A stretch of 33,185 nucleotides of DNA from Tepidibacter mesophilus (GTDB lineage Bacteria > Bacillota > Clostridia > Peptostreptococcales > Peptostreptococcaceae), in the NCBI RefSeq assembly GCF_002724055.1, contig NZ_BDQY01000028.1, positions 1 through 33,185 of the forward strand. Reading direction: 5' to 3'. A program made the translations under genes and the position numbers. Positions 8,734 through 16,641 of the stretch are shown here, piece after piece. The notes beneath the pieces are model-generated. The model worked only from the letters and a program-made list of their open reading frames with translations. It was not told where the DNA came from and searched no databases. Each line of letters starts with the position of its first letter. Position 1 is the first letter of the stretch.

Positions 8734-9462
8734 CTAATCTAAAGTAATGTTTTGTAAAGATTCTTTGATATTTTTAGTGTATATGCCTCCGTGATAACAT
8801 ACAATTCTATCTATTTCATAATCTAATAACTTTTTTATAGAATTTTTAGCATTAACCATATCTAATGTATACTGTGGGTTTGCTATTATCAATTTATCAT
8901 TTTCTATTACTAATGCATCCCCTGAAATCAATGTTTTACTCTCTTTTATATAGATTGAAATATGTCCTGGCATATGTCCTGGTGTATCAATTACTTCTAC
9001 TCCTCCACACCAAGAAAAGCAATCTTTGTCTTTTAAGCATATATCAACCTGAACACTTTCTATTGATTCAATAAATTCATGAAACTTTTTTGCACTTTCC
9101 TTTTTATCATCAGGAAGTTTATCATAGATAGATTCCGCTTGCTGTAGTCTTAATGATTTTTCCTTACCACTAATATATTTCTCATCGTTAACCGATGCAA
9201 GAATTTTAATATAGGGATACTCTCTTTTAAGTTCTGCCAAAGCACCCATATGATCAAAATCATGGTGCGTTATAATTATTTTTGTTAATTTACTTATATC
9301 AATTTTATTTGATTTTGCAGCAGTTTTTATTAATGGTAAAAATCCAGGATATCCACAATCAATTAAAACAACTTCGTTTTGATCACTTAATATAACAGGA
9401 AAAATAACATTTGTATCTCCATTGAAATCAAATTTTATTTCTAAAGCTGTTAGCCTATTCAT
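8734..9462 (-). CDS. MBL-fold metallo-hydrolase
   Basis: A 242-aa metallo-beta-lactamase-fold hydrolase. The metal motif is THHDFDH (residues 65-71), a variant of H-x-H-x-D-H with Asp in the place of the second His. Further ligands are the His of 'DTPGHMPGH' and the Asp of 'LISGDALV', then a late His in 'VCYHGG'. The family includes glyoxalase II-like thioesterases and lactonases; the exact substrate is not readable. Start ATG lies 7 nt after AAGGAGTG. First gene of a likely two-gene unit with the acetyltransferase. A palindromic ATAGT-TTC-ACTAT (9495-9507) lies in its promoter region. Confidence 0.88.
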   Translation of the reverse strand: MNRLTALEIKFDFNGDTNVIFPVILSDQNEVVLIDCGYPGFLPLIKTAAKSNKIDISKLTKIIITHHDFDHMGALAELKREYPYIKILASVNDEKYISGKEKSLRLQQAESIYDKLPDDKKESAKKFHEFIESIESVQVDICLKDKDCFSWCGGVEVIDTPGHMPGHISIYIKESKTLISGDALVIENDKLIIANPQYTLDMVNAKNSIKKLLDYEIDRIVCYHGGIYTKNIKESLQNITLD

Positions 9463-9581
9463 TTCTTCACTCCTTGATAGTTTATTTTTATATTATAGTT
9501 TCACTATAAACATATTAGCCCTATATTCTGTTTTTTCTCAAGTTTACAAATAATTCTGCATCAAATGTGTTCATATATAAA

Positions 9582-9624
9582 AAATCGGTATTTACTTATC
9601 TGAATTGATAATAAATACCGATTT
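9582..9624 (-). terminator. Terminator after the CD3324-family gene
   Basis: AAATCGGTATTTA (9582-9594) pairs perfectly over 13 bp with TAAATACCGATTT (9612-9624). The T-run needed on the minus strand is provided by the A-run just left of the stem. Confidence 0.75.
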
Positions 9625-9628
9625 ATAT

Positions 9629-9901
9629 CTATATACTTTTTTGTTGTCTAATTATTCTTCTTATACTTTGTTCAGTAAGATAATAATTCTGTGCAAGTTG
9701 CTTAATAGATATTCCTTCACTATATCTATTATAAATTTCTGTATTTCTTATTTTAAAAATATCTTTTGCACCACTATTTTCTCCCCAAACTTTTTTATTC
9801 TCACATTTTATTGGTATATACAAATATCCACCCTCTATATATTCTTGAATCAATTGAATAATATATTTAGGCAATATATTTTGTGCGTTTTCATACTTCA
9901 T
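9629..9901 (-). CDS. CD3324-family (Mor-like) helix-turn-helix protein
   Basis: A 90-aa protein matching the clostridial CD3324 family: a start like 'MKYENAQNILPKYIIQLIQ', the block 'EGGYLYIPIK', a 'KVWGENSGAKD' segment, and a C-terminal helix-turn-helix ('YSEGISIKQLAQNYYLTEQSIRRII', named here in parts: turn 'AQNYYLTEQ'). The helix-turn-helix resembles the Mor/homeodomain-like group, so it is a likely DNA-binding regulator. Start ATG follows AGGAGT at 8-9 nt. Its targets are unknown. It lies 72 bp behind the 33-codon ORF and the Vat-like gene on the same strand, but a weak terminator may separate them. Confidence 0.78.
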   Translation of the reverse strand: MKYENAQNILPKYIIQLIQEYIEGGYLYIPIKCENKKVWGENSGAKDIFKIRNTEIYNRYSEGISIKQLAQNYYLTEQSIRRIIRQQKSI

Positions 9902-9973
9902 GTCTTCTACTCCTATCTACTTTATTATTCGTAAATAAAAAAGCAAAGACCACACAAAATAACTTTGGGTAAA

Positions 9974-10075
9974 TTAATTTAATAAATTAGGCCCTGAACA
10001 AACCCTTGTTCTACTTATTCTGTCTAGCCTTTGCACAGAGCCAAAATACGCAGTATGTTTTATCATATAATCCAT
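9974..10075 (-). CDS. 33-residue basic peptide, unrecognised
   Basis: A short ORF with a good start: GAGGTG, seven nt, ATG (complement of 10073-10075). The peptide begins MDYMIKHTAYFGSVQRLD and continues with an Arg-rich stretch 'RISRTRVCSGPN' with one Cys. The codons are far less AT-rich than the flanks, which argues for selection. It lies 37 bp behind the Vat-like gene on the same strand, and a T-run preceded by CTTTGC (minus strand, about 9950) may terminate the message. I do not know a family for it. Small ribosomally made peptide, regulatory peptide or overlapping RNA are all open. Confidence 0.5.
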   Translation of the reverse strand: MDYMIKHTAYFGSVQRLDRISRTRVCSGPNLLN

Positions 10076-10112
10076 TTTTTCACCTCACTATTCTTATATA
10101 CAAGTTTATATA

Positions 10113-10760
10113 CTAAATCAAATCTATCAATTTATCAATATCTTCACTACATAAAATAGAGATATTTTCTGTGATTTTTTCAATTTCCCAGTTCCACCAT
10201 TTAATTTTAAGTAAAACTTCTATAATTTCATCAGTAAATCTTTTTCTAATAATTTTAGCTGGATTTCCACCAACTATAGTATAAGGCGGAACATCTCTTG
10301 TTACAACAGCTTTAGTTGCAATAATTGCTCCATCTCCAACTTTAATTCCTGGCATTATGGTAGAATTCATTCCAATCCAAACATCATTTCCAATCATTGT
10401 ATCACCCTTGAATGGCAATTCTTCAATTTTAGGCATTCCAGACTCCCACCCATTACCAAATATCCCAAATGGATAAGTTGTAAATGCCTTTATTTTATGA
10501 TTAGCACCATTCATAATAAATTTTACATCTGATGCTATAGCACAGAATTTTCCTATAACCAATTTGTCACCTAAAAATTCATAATGATATAAAACATTCT
10601 TTTCAAATTCTTTTGGATCACTAAAATCATCATAGTAAGTGTAATCTCCAACAATTATATTAGGATTTTTAACGATATTTTTTATAAAGCAAAGACTTTT
10701 AACCCCTTCCATTGGGTATATACTATTTGCATTTGGACCATATGTTTTTATATTTTTCAT
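10113..10760 (-). CDS. Vat/CatB-family xenobiotic O-acetyltransferase
   Basis: Left-handed beta-helix (hexapeptide repeat) acetyltransferase of the type that inactivates streptogramin A or chloramphenicol. The 215-aa product follows Vat proteins closely: 'YGPNANSIYPMEG' at the start, 'GDYTYYDD', 'NVLYHYEFLGDKL', the catalytic-His motif 'IMNGANHK', 'GNDVWIG', 'IMPGIKVGDGAIIA' and 'YTIVGGNPAK'. I chose the ATG at 10758-10760, eight nt behind AAGGAAGG; the in-frame ATG 39 nt upstream lies in the loop/stem of a leader hairpin. Whether it acts on an antibiotic is not shown by sequence. The hairpin over the ribosome binding site suggests induced translation. Confidence 0.88.
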   Translation of the reverse strand: MKNIKTYGPNANSIYPMEGVKSLCFIKNIVKNPNIIVGDYTYYDDFSDPKEFEKNVLYHYEFLGDKLVIGKFCAIASDVKFIMNGANHKIKAFTTYPFGIFGNGWESGMPKIEELPFKGDTMIGNDVWIGMNSTIMPGIKVGDGAIIATKAVVTRDVPPYTIVGGNPAKIIRKRFTDEIIEVLLKIKWWNWEIEKITENISILCSEDIDKLIDLI

Positions 10761-10766
10761 AAACAA

Positions 10767-10822
10767 AACCTTCCTTAACTTATATTTTAATGAATACAAA
10801 TACTCAAAAGTTAAGAAAGGTT
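10767..10822 (-). promoter_or_regulatory. Leader hairpin burying the ribosome binding site of the Vat-like gene
   Basis: AACCTTCCTTAACTT (10767-10781) pairs with AAGTTAAGAAAGGTT (10808-10822). In the minus-strand RNA all 15 positions pair (14 Watson-Crick, one G-U), with a 26-nt loop. The ribosome binding site AAGGAAGG is wholly inside the 3' arm and TTTTGTTT follows, so the structure could block translation or, less likely, end transcription. This is the layout of translational attenuators of cat and erm genes. I found no leader peptide with a convincing ribosome binding site. Confidence 0.65.
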
Positions 10823-10888
10823 AATAATGCATATATAAATATGTGCCTAATAAAATAAAACTCAACTTAAGTAAAATTTCTACTTAAC

Positions 10889-11017
10889 TTAAATTCCTAA
10901 TTTAAGCAATCCAGAAGTTATAGAATTATTATCTACAATTTCTAAACTTATATTATTTTTCGCATTTAATCCTATTCTTAACTTTAAAGTAGTTTTAGAC
11001 AACTTTAATAAATATCT
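10889..11017 (-). pseudogene. Tail of a decayed small gene
   Basis: A 42-codon open stretch ends in 'LKLRIGLNAKNNISLEIVDN' and 'SITSGLLKLGI' before TAA. It reads like real protein but has an in-frame TGA just upstream and no start. About 80 bp further up lie a GAGGTG ribosome binding site and ATG, but the frame there closes after three codons. I take this as one small gene broken by frameshift; product unknown. Confidence 0.3.
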
Positions 11018-11120
11018 TCAATAAAAGATACTATTAACTAATTTCTGATTCTACTATTTAAAGTAATCCATAATTGAATAAGATTAATTGCTCATTTTAA
11101 ATAATCACCTCTAAATTATA

Positions 11121-11163
11121 TATTTGACTTAATTGTATATAATATATACAATTAAGTCAAATA
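11121..11163. repeat. Perfect 20-bp inverted repeat (operator-like)
   Basis: TATTTGACTTAATTGTATAT (11121-11140), a 3-bp centre AAT, then its exact reverse complement (11144-11163). It sits directly upstream of the ribosome binding site of the decayed small gene on the minus strand, where an operator would be. It contains TTGACT on each strand, a possible -35 box. It could also be a hairpin terminator, but it lacks a T-run. Confidence 0.6.
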
Positions 11164-11205
11164 ATATTATATTGTCAACAAAGTATATTTATTTTATATA
11201 AATAT

Positions 11206-11231
11206 TAACCCCCTAAAAAACAAGGGGGTTA
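11206..11231 (-). terminator. GC-rich hairpin after hcp
   Basis: TAACCCCCT (11206-11214) pairs with AGGGGGTTA (11223-11231) around an A-rich loop, 51 bp beyond the hcp stop. No good T-run follows on either strand, so termination is likely but not certain. Confidence 0.55.
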
Positions 11232-11281
11232 TAAAATTTATTAGCATTGTTCACTAATATTTATATATACTATTTATATTT

Positions 11282-12934
11282 TTAACAATGTTGTTGGAGT
11301 GAATTCTTTAAATCATCATGTGGAGTACTTATAGGTTTTATATCAAAGGTATCCACTAAGTATTGTAATACATTAGGAGATATAAAAGCTGGTAGACTTG
11401 GGCCTAAATACATCCCATTTATTCCAAGTGATAGTAATGCCAGCAAATCTGCTACAGCCTTTTGCTCATACCAAGAAAGAACGATAGTGAGTGGTAAATC
11501 ATTTACATTTGTATCAAATGCATCTGCAAGAGCTGATGCAATTCTAACTGCTGAATATGCATCATTACATTGTCCTACATCTAATAATCTAGGTAATCCT
11601 GCTACTGTTCCAAAATCTAATTTATTAAATCTATACTTACCACAAGCTAATGTAAGAATCACACAATCCTTAGGCACCTGTTGGGCAAATTCAGTATAGT
11701 AATTTCTTCCTGGTTTCGCTCCATCACATCCACCTATTAAGAAGAAGTGCTTTATCTGTCCTTCCTTAACTGCGTTTACTATCGTCTCCGCATGAGATAA
11801 AGTTTCATGATGCCCAAATCCTACTAAAATTTTCTTCTCTTCTTCATCTTCTTTAAATCCACCTAATTGTAATGCTTTATTTATAATTTCACCAAAATCC
11901 TTTGTAGCATCTTCATTAAGTTTAACATTCTTAATTCCATCCCAACCTACAACGTTAGTAGTAAATATTCTGTCTTTATATGACTCTCTTGGTCTCATCA
12001 AACAGTTAGTAGTCATTAAAATACATCCTGGTATATTATCAAACTCCTTCTGCTGATTTTGCCAAGCGGAACCATAGTTACCTACTAAATGTTTATATTT
12101 GTTTAATGATGGATATCCATGACACGGTAACATTTCTCCATGTGTATAAATATTAATTCCTTTTCCTTCTGTTTGTTGAAGTAACAATTCTAAGTCTCTT
12201 AAATCATGACCTGATACAATTATAAATGGCCCTTTTTTAATATTTACATTGACTTTATGTGGAGATGGATTTTGATATGTTTCAGTATTTGCTTCATCTA
12301 AAATTCTCATTACCTCTACACTAATCTCGCCAGTTCTCATTGTCATACGAATGAGATCTTCCAAAGTCAAATTATCATTTGTAGTAGCCTCTAATCCTAA
12401 AAAATAAAAATGATCTACTTGATCACTCTGATAATTTATAAATCTTGCCTGATGTCCATAAGCACTTATCCCTTTCAAACCGTACAATATAGTAGATCTT
12501 AAAGAACGAATGTCAGCATCAAGATCCTGATCATACATAATACCAGCTTTTACCGAATCCTTTAACATTTCTTCTTTAGTATCACTAAGATTATATGTAG
12601 CTGCATCAGCATATTCTCCAATAGGTGCTTTACTTCTTAAACCTTCTTTTATTCTTTGTGATTCTTTTAATAACTCTACATGCACCTGTGCATCAAAATT
12701 TACATTAGTCAATGTTGTAAATAATCCATTCTCTACAAATTTCACAATCTCTTTATCAATAATCTGACCTTCTTCAATCAAAGGCTTTGCATAACATGAT
12801 ATACCTTTTAATTGATATATTAATAAATCCTGTAAATTAGCTATTTCTGGTGTTTTACCACATACTCCACTTTTTGTACAACCTTTTCCACCCATTGTTT
12901 GTTCACACTGATAACAAAACATTGAATTCTCCAT
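11282..12934 (-). CDS. hcp: Hybrid cluster protein (hydroxylamine reductase)
   Basis: Cytoplasmic iron-sulfur enzyme that reduces hydroxylamine, and in other bacteria NO, and protects anaerobes from nitrosative stress. The 550-aa product has the N-terminal cluster ligands C7-x2-C10-x8-C19-x5-C25 in 'MFCYQCEQTMGGKGC', typical of the anaerobic class. The hybrid-cluster ligand regions follow: 'GEMLPCHGYP', 'MTTNCLMRP', 'LIGGCDGAKPGRNYY' and 'LACGKYRFN'. I chose the ATG at 12932-12934, nine nt behind AGAGGTG; an in-frame GTG four codons earlier lies inside that ribosome binding site. It appears monocistronic. I see no clear HcpR-type palindrome upstream. Confidence 0.96.
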   Translation of the reverse strand: MENSMFCYQCEQTMGGKGCTKSGVCGKTPEIANLQDLLIYQLKGISCYAKPLIEEGQIIDKEIVKFVENGLFTTLTNVNFDAQVHVELLKESQRIKEGLRSKAPIGEYADAATYNLSDTKEEMLKDSVKAGIMYDQDLDADIRSLRSTILYGLKGISAYGHQARFINYQSDQVDHFYFLGLEATTNDNLTLEDLIRMTMRTGEISVEVMRILDEANTETYQNPSPHKVNVNIKKGPFIIVSGHDLRDLELLLQQTEGKGINIYTHGEMLPCHGYPSLNKYKHLVGNYGSAWQNQQKEFDNIPGCILMTTNCLMRPRESYKDRIFTTNVVGWDGIKNVKLNEDATKDFGEIINKALQLGGFKEDEEEKKILVGFGHHETLSHAETIVNAVKEGQIKHFFLIGGCDGAKPGRNYYTEFAQQVPKDCVILTLACGKYRFNKLDFGTVAGLPRLLDVGQCNDAYSAVRIASALADAFDTNVNDLPLTIVLSWYEQKAVADLLALLSLGINGMYLGPSLPAFISPNVLQYLVDTFDIKPISTPHDDLKNSLQQHC

Positions 12935-13060
12935 TTTTTTCTTCACCTCTTTAAAATATTTTTGATATTTTCCTAATATAATTTTTGTGCATAATGTACT
13001 GATTATTGAACTACACTAATATATTATTAACTAATATAGTCATAATCATACTATAGAGGT

Positions 13061-13100
13061 AAAAAATAATTCCCGTAGATTGGTGGTCTACGGGAATTAT
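13061..13100 (-). terminator. Terminator of the glycine-betaine importer operon
   Basis: ATAATTCCCGTAGA (13066-13079) pairs perfectly over 14 bp with TCTACGGGAATTAT (13087-13100), loop 7 nt. On the minus strand the stem is followed by a run of six T (complement of 13061-13066). It also separates the operon from the hcp promoter region. Confidence 0.92.
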
Positions 13101-13135
13101 AACCCTTATATTCAATTAAAATATCATTTAAATTT

Positions 13136-14032
13136 CTATTTTCCCATCATTTCATTAACTTTATCCTGATTTTGACTAATCCATTCTTCTGCTACATCTT
13201 CAGCTGATTTTCCTCCATCAATTTCAACAATCATTTTTTCAACATCTTCGATATCAATATTCCATTTACTTAAAAATGTATATGCTTCAGGTGCTTTATC
13301 TTTTAATTCTTTATTTGTCATTACATGTACCTCTGATGTTTTAAAGTATCCCTTTGGGTCTTTTAAAACTTTTAAGTCATAATTAACGAACATCGGGTGT
13401 GGACGCCAACCAAGAAAAACTACAGGCTTTTCATCCTTTATTAATTTTGAAGATTGTGCTAACATTCCAGCTTCACTAGATGCAACATATTGTAAGTCTA
13501 ATCCATATGCATCAATCATTTCTTTTGATGTCATAGTCATACCCGCACCTTCTTCGATACCATATACCTTACTCCCAAATTCGTCTTCTCTACCTTTAAT
13601 ATCCTCTATTGAATTTATACCTTCAACATAAGTAGGCACAACCCATCCTAATTCACCATCTGGATAACTTACTGAAGTATCATCAATATTTTTGCCGAAT
13701 TTTTCTATATAGTTTTTATGCATATCAGGTAACCATGCATCCATAAACACATCTATATCTCCTTTTGATAACCCTGCATAAACACCACCTGCATCTGCAT
13801 TTATTGCTTCAACATTGTAACCCATATCTTCTAAAATTTTTATAGCTATTTCTGTAGGTGGTGCAGTACTAGTCCATGGCGTTACACCAAATGTAATAGT
13901 AACATCTTTATTTGCATTAACTCCACCAGTTTGATCTCCATTTTCTGTTTTTTCATTTGTCTTTGGTTGGCACCCAGAAAGAACACCTATAATTAGAACT
14001 AATAAAATGCATGATTTAATCAGTTTAGACAT
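13136..14032 (-). CDS. opuAC: Glycine betaine/proline-betaine binding lipoprotein (OpuAC-like)
   Basis: Extracellular receptor for quaternary-amine osmolytes. The 298-aa product has a signal ending in the lipobox VLSGC (Cys20) and an Asn/Gly-rich linker. The OpuAC/ProX-like domain follows. Trp residues that could form the aromatic cage are visible in 'FGVTPWTSTAPP', 'DVFMDAWLPDMHK', 'GELGWVVP' and 'VFLGWRPHPMF'. Length fits B. subtilis OpuAC (about 290 aa). Start ATG lies behind AAGGAGTG. It is the last gene of the operon, 55 bp after the permease, with a strong terminator 36 bp beyond its stop. Confidence 0.92.
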   Translation of the reverse strand: MSKLIKSCILLVLIIGVLSGCQPKTNEKTENGDQTGGVNANKDVTITFGVTPWTSTAPPTEIAIKILEDMGYNVEAINADAGGVYAGLSKGDIDVFMDAWLPDMHKNYIEKFGKNIDDTSVSYPDGELGWVVPTYVEGINSIEDIKGREDEFGSKVYGIEEGAGMTMTSKEMIDAYGLDLQYVASSEAGMLAQSSKLIKDEKPVVFLGWRPHPMFVNYDLKVLKDPKGYFKTSEVHVMTNKELKDKAPEAYTFLSKWNIDIEDVEKMIVEIDGGKSAEDVAEEWISQNQDKVNEMMGK

Positions 14033-14087
14033 TTTTTAACACTCCTTATCTTTTTTTATTAATTTATTTTCCATTTTCATAATCAAA

Positions 14088-14930
14088 TTATGAAATATTT
14101 CTTTTACTTTGACCTAATCCTTGTGTAATTCTATCAAGAATAATAGCTAAAATAACAATTCCCAAACCACCAACTAAACCTTTTCCAACGTTAACACTTG
14201 AAATTCCTGCAAGTACAAGCGAACCAAGACCAGGTGCTCCAATCATCGAGGCAATAACAGCCATAGATAGTGCTAACATAATTGTTTGATTAATACCAGC
14301 CATTATAGTTGGTATTGCTAATGGCAATTGAACTTTAAATAATAACTGCTTTGATGTAGCACCAAAAGCATGTGCTGCTTCTACAACATCAGCTGGTACC
14401 TGTTTTATACCAAGATTTGTCATACGCACTGCTGGAGGTGTAGCAAAAATAAAAGTAGATATAACTGCCGGAACACCACCAAGTCCAAATAATAAAATAG
14501 CTGGGATTAAATAAACGAAACTTGGTAAAGTTTGCATAAAATCTAAGATTGGTCTAACAATATGATTCATTGTCTTAGATTTAGCACTCATTATACCGAT
14601 AGGGACCCCAACAACAATAGAAAAAATTGTGGCAACAACAACGACAGCTAGAGTTTGCATAGCATCTTCCCATATATTCACAGATCCTAAATATAAGACT
14701 CCAATTAAAGTAAATATTGCAACTCTTTTCCCTGAAAATCTCCAGGCAGCTGCAATTAATACAATAGCCATTATCTCTGGTGGAAGTATTGTAAATATAT
14801 TGGTTATTAAATCTATAAACCAGCCAATTCCATTACTAATTTGGTCAAAGAAACCTCCTAGATTAGGAATAAGCCAATTATCAACAAACATATTAGTCCA
14901 TTTTTCTAATGGGAAGTCGAAATAATTCAT
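14088..14930 (-). CDS. opuAB: Glycine betaine ABC transporter permease (OpuAB-like)
   Basis: Membrane subunit of the osmolyte importer. The 280-aa protein has an N-terminal amphipathic region, about 6-7 TM helices and the EAA-like loop 'VVEAAHAFGATSKQLLFKVQ' that docks to the ATPase, followed by 'MIGAPGLGSLVLAG' as in ProW/OpuAB. The length fits OpuAB (282 aa). Its ATG overlaps the TAA of the ATPase gene (TAATG) and uses the ribosome binding site GGAGGTG inside that gene's end, which suggests coupled translation and a fixed subunit ratio. Confidence 0.93.
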   Translation of the reverse strand: MNYFDFPLEKWTNMFVDNWLIPNLGGFFDQISNGIGWFIDLITNIFTILPPEIMAIVLIAAAWRFSGKRVAIFTLIGVLYLGSVNIWEDAMQTLAVVVVATIFSIVVGVPIGIMSAKSKTMNHIVRPILDFMQTLPSFVYLIPAILLFGLGGVPAVISTFIFATPPAVRMTNLGIKQVPADVVEAAHAFGATSKQLLFKVQLPLAIPTIMAGINQTIMLALSMAVIASMIGAPGLGSLVLAGISSVNVGKGLVGGLGIVILAIILDRITQGLGQSKRNIS

Positions 14931-16126
14931 TATTTATTTTCACCTCCTTGATTTTTTCCTAATACAAGTCCAGATAAAATTGAAACACGAACAATTATAC
15001 CTAAAAGTTTATCATCTTCGATAACAGCAATTGGATATTGTGTTTCTGCTGCCACACCTAATAATTCATTTAACGGTGTATCTGGTGATGTTTTATGGAA
15101 ATCATATTGAAGAACATCTTCAATCCATTTATTTTCATTAACTGCTTTTATAGCATCATCAATAGTTAGAATTCCTTTTATTTTTTTCTCCTTATCAACT
15201 ACAAATATACTAGATAATCCAGTTTCCTCCATCTTACGGATAGCTACTCTCGGACCATCCTTCCACGTTGTGATTATATCAGGTTTTTTCATAACATTAG
15301 AAGCTACTAATACTTTAGAACGGTCAACATCCTCGACAAAATTATATACATATTTGTTAGCTGGATTCTCAAGTATCTCTTCTGGCGTCCCAATTTGGAC
15401 AATATTTCCATTTTTCATAATAGCAATACGATCTCCTAATTTTAATGCTTCATCCAAATCGTGTGTTATGAAAAGAATTGTTTTTTTTAGTTTTCCTTGT
15501 AAGTTTATAAGTTCATCTTGCATTTCTTTTCTAATTAGTGGATCAAGAGCACTAAATGCTTCATCCATTAACAATATATCAGTATCATTTGCTAAAGCAC
15601 GAGCTAAACCAACACGTTGCTGCATACCTCCACTTAATTGATCAGGATATTGATCTTCATATCCTTTAAGTCCGACATCTTCAATTGATTTTCTAGCCTT
15701 TTCTTCTCTTTCCGCTTTTGATACTCCTTGAATCTCTAATCCAAATTCAACATTATCAATTATTGTTCTATGAGGAAAAAGTGCAAAATTCTGAAACACC
15801 ATACCAAGTTTTTTACGTCGTACATTTATTAATTGATCAGCTTTCATTTTTGTTATATTTTCACCATCTATATTTATTTCACCAACTGTTGGTTCTATAA
15901 GTCTGTTAACCAAACGAATCAATGTAGATTTTCCACTACCTGACAAACCCATAATAACGAAGAATTCTCCTTCTTTTACTTCAAATGAAGCATTATTAAC
16001 TCCAACTGTTAAACCGGTTTCTTTTAAAATTTGTTCTTTTCCTTCACCTTTTTCTAATCTTTCTAATGCTCTATTAGGGTTATTCCCAAAAACTTTAACT
16101 AAATTTTTTACTTCTATTTTATTCAT
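14930..16126 (-). CDS. opuAA: Glycine betaine ABC transporter ATPase with CBS domains (OpuAA-like)
   Basis: Drives uptake of osmoprotectants. In the 398-aa product the N-terminus has the ProV/OpuAA extension ('KVFGNNPNRALERLEKG'). Walker A GLSGSGKST is at 60-68, the Q-loop at about 111-113, signature LSGGMQQR at 164-171, Walker B ILLMDEAF at 184-191, and the switch His in ITHD. Residues about 275-390 form a tandem CBS pair ('MKKPDIITTWKDG', 'GILTIDDAIKAV', 'YPIAVIEDDKLLGIIV'), the part that senses ionic strength or c-di-AMP in relatives. Start ATG follows AAAGGAG. First gene of the operon. Confidence 0.95.
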   Translation of the reverse strand: MNKIEVKNLVKVFGNNPNRALERLEKGEGKEQILKETGLTVGVNNASFEVKEGEFFVIMGLSGSGKSTLIRLVNRLIEPTVGEINIDGENITKMKADQLINVRRKKLGMVFQNFALFPHRTIIDNVEFGLEIQGVSKAEREEKARKSIEDVGLKGYEDQYPDQLSGGMQQRVGLARALANDTDILLMDEAFSALDPLIRKEMQDELINLQGKLKKTILFITHDLDEALKLGDRIAIMKNGNIVQIGTPEEILENPANKYVYNFVEDVDRSKVLVASNVMKKPDIITTWKDGPRVAIRKMEETGLSSIFVVDKEKKIKGILTIDDAIKAVNENKWIEDVLQYDFHKTSPDTPLNELLGVAAETQYPIAVIEDDKLLGIIVRVSILSGLVLGKNQGGENK

Positions 16127-16641
16127 TTAAATCTCCTTTCTCTGAATTATAAAATCTGTATATTTTAGTCATATTTCGACACTAATTCTATAATTATCAT
16201 AAAAATCTATATCAAACATCTATATCCCTTATATAATAAATTAACTTATATCATTTTTTAATACGCTTAGATTGAATATACTCAACAATATATTTACTGT
16301 TTACAATCATTATAGTTACTCTTCAAAGTATTCCCGAAGGTTCCTTTTTTATTCATTTCACACAATTTACCGAATTCCTTAGCTTTAAATATAAAATCAT
16401 AAATTATACGTATCTAATAAATTTTCAAAATAACAATTCTATCAAATATAACCTTTCTTTATATAAGGATTTATCAATGATTAATAATCGAAACATACAA
16501 CTTGTATGTTATCATAGAGTTGTTTCTCTGTAAACCCCTTACCTAGTTTATAAGTACAGATAATATTCCTGTAAATTGAGGTACATTTTATGCTCATATA
16601 TCATATGATAATTTTATATGTATATAAAAGGAGTGGGTAAT
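16127..16641. other. 515-bp divergent intergenic region between opuAA and the cupin gene
   Basis: No ORF of note. It must hold the promoters of both the betaine operon (leftward) and the cupin gene (rightward). A -10-like TATAAT for opuAA lies at the complement of 16146-16151, without a good -35. ATCTATATC occurs twice 15 bp apart near 16206 and 16220. A 9+1+9 palindrome is at 16492-16510. The rest is AT-rich. Confidence 0.5.
16492..16510. promoter_or_regulatory. Operator-like palindrome upstream of the cupin gene
   Basis: AACATACAA-C-TTGTATGTT, perfect 9-bp arms about one base, 130 bp before the cupin start. Size and symmetry resemble MarR/TetR/MerR-type sites. No regulator gene adjoins it, so the binder is unknown. 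Confidence 0.45.

Larger units (their letters stand above)
10823..11281. other. 459-bp gap with a decayed ORF, a long palindrome and a hairpin
   Basis: No intact gene. From left to right it holds the probable promoter region of the Vat-like gene, a broken reading frame (10889-11017, minus), a GAGGTG-ATG start without a usable ORF (ATG at complement of 11093-11095), a perfect 20-bp inverted repeat (11121-11163) and a hairpin after hcp (11206-11231). The rest is plain AT-rich sequence. Confidence 0.5.

Noticed and set aside
10819-10832. ATG-CAT-TAT-TAA as a leader peptide for the Vat-like gene
   Set aside because: No ribosome binding site precedes it and three codons in AT-rich DNA are expected by chance.
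13015-13038. Direct repeat ACTAATATA (13015 and 13030) upstream of hcp as a regulator site
   Set aside because: AT-rich nine-mers repeat easily here, and it does not match the palindromic sites known for HcpR-type regulators.
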